64,000 nucleotides of DNA from Manduca sexta. Lineage: Eukaryota > Arthropoda > Insecta > Lepidoptera > Sphingidae. The position numbers and the translations under genes were made by a program. The notes beneath the pieces were generated by a model, which made no database searches, was not told the origin of the DNA, and worked only from the letters and a program-made list of their open reading frames with translations. The stretch spans positions 5,816,913-5,880,912 of the forward strand of contig NC_051131.1 in NCBI RefSeq assembly GCF_014839805.1, in the 5' to 3' direction. Positions 63,201 to 64,000 of this stretch are shown here, piece after piece (position 1 is the first letter of the stretch; every line of letters starts with the position of its first letter).

Positions 63201-64000
63201 TCCCATAAATACCAATGGAATCCCATAAATGCAAATTGATAAAACTACCCTATGAATTAATCCAGGACATAGTATATCCGTCTGCCATCGCCTATAGGTG
63301 TCATCCAAATCAATTGTTTCTGCGTTTACTTCTAACAAATATTCAAACTTCCAAACAACTTAACAAACTGTCAGATTTATAATATTAGTTTAATAAAATA
63401 CTATCCACACTCTTCGCGTAACCTCTGCCCTACATCTCAGTATATTATCTTTCGGTTTCAGCATTTTCGCTACGTTACAATTTCTCAAGCCGTGGCGATA
63501 AGTCGCTAGACTACATCGGGAAGTAATAAATTTACATTTAAGTTTTAGGATGGCTTAAAAGGAGACGCCTTTACTTTGTTACAAAATGCCTAACTTAAGC
63601 ATAGTAACTTTAACTCGTAAAATTAGTCAAAGCGGCAATATATTAAGGAAACTTTGCAGAGAATTAATGAAGCACAGATGATAAAACAAAACAGTGATTT
63701 CCATCAACAACTGTTATTTCTTGGATTGGAATTTATTGATTACTGTGTTTATGGTAACATAAACGGTGTCCTTGATAAGATTTAATCAATAAAATTGACA
63801 TATTCAAGTAATTAACCACAAAAAACGTCGCTTTGTAAATAGTTGGTATAACAATGACACTGCTGATCCCACGTCGAAAATTAAGATGAACTATGCAAGA
63901 GAGACACGCCTTTTAACATCGAAGGAAAAGGTAAATAGAAGCCAAAACTAGTGCACTCACGAGACTGAAAGAATTGTAATAAGATTATAAGTAACTCACG
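41817..64000 (-). CDS. rut: rutabaga-type Ca2+/calmodulin-activated adenylyl cyclase (ADCY1 class), gene span, 5' part off window
   Basis: Makes cAMP from ATP at the plasma membrane, stimulated by Ca2+/calmodulin and Gs; in flies rutabaga acts in learning. Sixteen exons join in phase to 1,394 residues. Numbered from the first full codon: C1a second half, 1-101 ([29 protein letters not shown]); C1b calmodulin-binding helix, ~112-137 ([20 protein letters not shown], near-identical to fly); second membrane block, ~330-555; C2, ~604-803 with [26 protein letters not shown] and KVKGKG, i.e. the adenine-pocket Lys and Asp, catalytic Asn and Arg, and triphosphate Lys all present; then a ~590-residue Pro/Ser-rich tail. 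NRVNKYL and LLHARQ..RLDFLW match mammalian ADCY1 closely. The first membrane block and first half of C1a are beyond 64,000. Confidence 0.95.
42317..42398 (-). CDS. rut: rut tail exon, short
   Basis: Acceptor ATTTCAG before 42398 and donor GTAACG from 42316; 82 bases join both neighbours in frame. Encodes [20 protein letters not shown] then PERLHNR, strongly charged and possibly helical. No family match recognised. Confidence 0.75.
42476..42694 (-). CDS. rut: rut tail exon
   Basis: Acceptor GTGTTAG before 42694 and donor GTAAGT from 42475. Seventy-two codons keep the frame: [15 protein letters not shown] then [20 protein letters not shown] and [17 protein letters not shown]. No domain recognised; called from splice sites and frame continuity. 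Confidence 0.8.
42800..44090 (-). CDS. rut: rut exon: rest of C2 plus proline-rich tail
   Basis: A large exon (1,291 bp) from acceptor CATTTCAG to donor GTAAGA at 42799. First 79 residues: [35 protein letters not shown], then [18 protein letters not shown]. This gives Asp of QYD, Asn and Arg of NVASR and the KGKG lysine, so the catalytic site is intact. The remaining ~350 residues are low-complexity and Pro/Ser/Arg-rich, with a PPPPPP run and several P-x-x-P stretches (possible SH3 ligands), serine clusters and a late charged segment. Fly Rut also has a very long divergent tail. Confidence 0.96.
44210..44423 (-). CDS. rut: rut exon: C2a, adenine-binding lysine
   Basis: Acceptor ATTTTAG before 44423 and donor GTGAGT from 44209. 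[20 protein letters not shown] then [20 protein letters not shown] and [10 protein letters not shown]. The KIKT lysine is the conserved adenine-recognition residue of C2. Near-identical to fly Rut in this segment. Confidence 0.97.
44753..44899 (-). CDS. rut: rut exon: C2a, first part
   Basis: Acceptor TTGGCAG before 44899 and donor GTGAGT from 44752; 49 codons, phase 0/0. [20 protein letters not shown] then [20 protein letters not shown] and NEIIADFDE, the classical C2a opening. C2 naturally lacks the two metal-binding aspartates of C1. Confidence 0.97.
45515..45598 (-). CDS. rut: rut exon: C2 entry helix
   Basis: Acceptor TTTCCAG before 45598 and donor GTAATT from 45514; 28 codons, phase 0/0. 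[20 protein letters not shown] then DNQFRTNM, close to ADCY1 [18 protein letters not shown]. Too short to show as an independent ORF; found by splice phase and family match. Confidence 0.95.
45902..46031. mobile_element. 130 bp MITE in a rut intron
   Basis: Inverted termini TGACCAGGATAATAAAAAAC on the left and, reverse-complemented from the right, TGACTAGGATAATAAAAACC, about 20 bp each. They flank a T-rich middle. It sits between the helix-12 exon and the C2 entry exon and has no coding content. Confidence 0.65.
46130..46289 (-). CDS. rut: rut exon: helix 12 and start of C2 linker
   Basis: Acceptor TCCCCAG before 46289; its first base completes an Asp codon. Fifty-three codons run to a GTATTG donor at 46129. 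It encodes [20 protein letters not shown], then [20 protein letters not shown], matching ADCY1 LALHARQ..RLDYLWAAQAEEER, the coiled signalling helix leading into C2. Confidence 0.95.
46779..47083 (-). CDS. rut: rut exon: glycosylated extracellular loop and helices 10-11
   Basis: Acceptor TTCCACAG before 47083 and donor GTGAGT from 46778; 101 codons plus two bases. It begins [20 protein letters not shown], with two N-glycosylation sequons (NLT, NVT) as expected of the loop between helices 9 and 10. Hydrophobic segments [18 protein letters not shown] and [18 protein letters not shown] follow. Confidence 0.94.
47229..47507 (-). CDS. rut: rut exon: membrane helices 7-8/9
   Basis: Acceptor GTGCAG before 47507 and donor GTAAGT from 47228; 93 codons, phase 0/0. 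Hydrophobic segments [36 protein letters not shown] and [16 protein letters not shown] are separated by short basic loops. Extremely GC-rich, so several frames on both strands are open by chance here. Confidence 0.93.
47832..48017 (-). CDS. rut: rut exon: end of C1b, cytoplasmic lead-in to second membrane block
   Basis: Acceptor TTTACAG before 48017 and donor GTATGT from 47831; 62 codons, phase 0/0. It encodes [20 protein letters not shown], then [20 protein letters not shown] and [28 protein letters not shown] .. FFTLKYKHVEREQKY is the ADCY1 equivalent. Very basic at its start. Confidence 0.95.
48965..49012 (-). CDS. rut: rut microexon, 16 codons
   Basis: Acceptor TTTTTCAG before 49012 and donor GTAAGC from 48964 bound exactly 48 bases that read [16 protein letters not shown] in phase 0. 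Both splice sites are strong. It lies in the C1b segment next to the Ala/Pro-rich exon, and its skipping would keep the frame. Confidence 0.65.
49866..50135 (-). CDS. rut: rut exon: Ala/Pro-rich insert in C1b (possible cassette)
   Basis: Acceptor TGTGCCAG before 50135; about 90 codons in phase 0, very GC-rich. Peptide: [20 protein letters not shown], then an alanine/proline run and [20 protein letters not shown]. The donor is uncertain: CAT|GTATAT at 49865 keeps phase 0 with the next exon but is weak, and the frame stays open to 49749. ADCY1 has no equivalent insert here, so it may be alternatively spliced or insect-specific. Confidence 0.65.
50910..51083 (-). CDS. rut: rut exon: calmodulin-binding C1b helix
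   Basis: Acceptor TTTGCAG before 51083 and donor GTACCT from 50909; 58 codons, phase 0/0. It contains [18 protein letters not shown] then [14 protein letters not shown], aligning with the ADCY1 calmodulin site (KRMKFKTVCYLLVQLMH..) and near-identical to fly Rut. The basic-amphipathic helix is what makes the enzyme Ca2+/calmodulin responsive. Confidence 0.95.
51492..51636 (-). CDS. rut: rut exon: end of C1a
   Basis: Acceptor ATTCCAG before 51636 and donor GTAATA from 51491. It encodes [33 protein letters not shown] and [12 protein letters not shown], the standard end of a class III cyclase C1a domain. Confidence 0.97.
51868..52026 (-). CDS. rut: rut exon: C1a catalytic core, second half
   Basis: Acceptor ATTTCAG before 52026 and donor GTAATG from 51867; enters completing a split codon, leaves in phase 2. 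It encodes [19 protein letters not shown], then [20 protein letters not shown] and [12 protein letters not shown], practically identical to fly Rut and ADCY1 C1a. The upstream metal-binding aspartates of C1a are in exons outside the window. Confidence 0.97.
53835..54217. mobile_element. 383 bp MITE (pogo/Tigger-like ends) with 15-bp array
   Basis: Inverted ends: left CAGGCATCCTCGACTTACG; right, reverse-complemented, CAGGCAGTCCTCGTACTTAC. The right end abuts TA. The CAGGCA..CCTCG start resembles pogo/Tigger-type termini, so a Tc1/mariner-pogo origin is likely. Four 15-bp units of YTNRANTTACGTCGN type lie in strict register at 53843-53902, and two more at 54145-54174. No coding capacity. Confidence 0.7.
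54087..54113 (-). repeat. interstitial telomeric repeat, (TTAGG)5
   Basis: Five exact CCTAA units plus CC, i.e. the insect telomere repeat TTAGG on the minus strand. It is embedded in the middle of the MITE at 53835-54217 rather than at a chromosome end. Confidence 0.9.
57340..57412 (+). repeat. dispersed-repeat tail (copy 1)
   Basis: Contains GTGTTTACTTCTAACAAA followed at about 50 bp by TTTATAATATTAGT. The same pair of blocks recurs near 63325-63390, so both are copies of one dispersed lepidopteran repeat. The family is not named. Confidence 0.5.
61701..61962 (+). mobile_element. SINE/LINE-tail type retroelement copy
   Basis: It starts TTACTGGTGGTAGGTCTCTC and continues GAGAGTCCGCCTGGGTAGAT, ACCACCGC, TATTTCTGCCGCCAAGCA, GGTTTGAAGGACATTGTAAC and CATCTCATGTCTCAGGATAG. 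This is the order seen in a very abundant lepidopteran retroelement tail. Near its end is a perfect hairpin GCTTACCATC/GATGGTAAGC (61912-61940), then GACCACCCATATAT. The copy is diverged and non-coding. Confidence 0.65.
62625..62695. other. GC-rich patch in the large rut intron
   Basis: About 70 bp of high GC/CpG content around GCGCGGGAGGAGGGCCGACC in an otherwise AT-rich intron. No reading frame bounded by splice sites matches cyclase sequence. It might be a regulatory island or an alternative first exon. Confidence 0.2.
63325..63390 (+). repeat. dispersed-repeat tail (copy 2)
   Basis: Contains GCGTTTACTTCTAACAAA and TTTATAATATTAGT in the same order and orientation as the copy at 57.3 kb. 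Confidence 0.5.
63994..63999 (-). other. rut: putative splice donor of the next upstream rut exon
   Basis: The minus strand at the window edge reads C|GTGAGTTACT, a near-consensus donor. The exon at 52026 needs a donor in phase 2, with its first base G completing the codon. Base C at 64000 plus G would give NCG (Ala, Ser, Thr or Pro), fitting the Ala/Thr found before SV.EAT in fly Rut and ADCY1. Confidence 0.55.

Larger units (their letters stand above)
52027..63999 (-). other. rut: rut intron, about 12 kb
   Basis: Between the C1a exon ending at 52026 and the next upstream exon, which I infer to end at 64000. I looked on the minus strand for the C1a motif GDCYYC and for hydrophobic first-block exons and found none. 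Short ORFs here carry no motifs. Listed repeats aside, I see nothing definite; 55-57 and 58.3-61.6 kb are plain AT-rich sequence. Confidence 0.7.

Noticed and set aside
1..64000. CRISPR arrays, operons, riboswitches, tRNA or rRNA genes
   Set aside because: No regularly spaced direct repeats, no tRNA box-A/box-B pairs with cloverleaf potential, and the window is eukaryotic.

Overview
The window is eukaryotic nuclear DNA, almost certainly from a moth or butterfly. It is AT-rich, its genes are split by long introns with GT/AG junctions, and it carries repeats that look typical of Lepidoptera: short Helitron-like elements (5' TC, 3' CTAG, inserted between A and T), LINE/SINE tails and a short internal (TTAGG)n run. 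There are no bacterial operons, no CRISPR array, and no tRNA or rRNA gene that I can support.

Two genes are recognisable, both on the minus strand and both cut by the window edges. The left one is bazooka/Par-3, the cell-polarity scaffold. Its ATG exon is at 35,434-35,315. After a 30.6 kb first intron come four short exons at 4,714-4,511, 1,746-1,591, 1,175-982 and 749-627. These give the N-terminal ~265 residues: the oligomerisation domain, a PAR-1/14-3-3 type site, and the linker before PDZ1. The PDZ domains lie beyond position 1.

The right one is rutabaga, the Ca2+/calmodulin-responsive adenylyl cyclase (vertebrate ADCY1 type). Sixteen exons between 52,026 and 41,817 join in phase to an uninterrupted 1,394-residue reading frame: second half of catalytic C1a, calmodulin-binding C1b, second six-helix membrane block, complete C2, and a ~590-residue proline/serine-rich tail with the stop codon. 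The first membrane block and the start of C1a lie beyond position 64,000. The last bases of the window look like the donor of the next upstream exon, with a compatible phase.

The rest is non-coding. Baz intron 1 (4,715-35,314) holds a 1.34 kb inverted-repeat element built around a repeated GGGG[CT]AAGTGCGCC motif (11,195-12,530), Helitron-like copies at 16.3 kb and 28.8-30.2 kb, a 218 bp near-perfect palindrome (29,392-29,609), an AT microsatellite and a few GC-rich islands that might be promoters or enhancers. The baz-rut intergenic stretch (about 36-41 kb) has a LINE tail and one unexplained 156-codon ORF. The 12 kb rut intron (52,027-63,999) has a MITE carrying a 15-bp periodic array plus five TTAGG units, and several LINE/SINE-type tails.

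I see no multi-gene system of a new kind. The most notable non-genic items are the motif-rich inverted-repeat element, the large palindrome and the telomere-repeat-bearing MITE. The most notable genic items are two phase-0 exons inserted in the calmodulin-responsive C1b region of rutabaga. Both genes are X-linked in Drosophila, so their adjacency here is also worth a synteny check.
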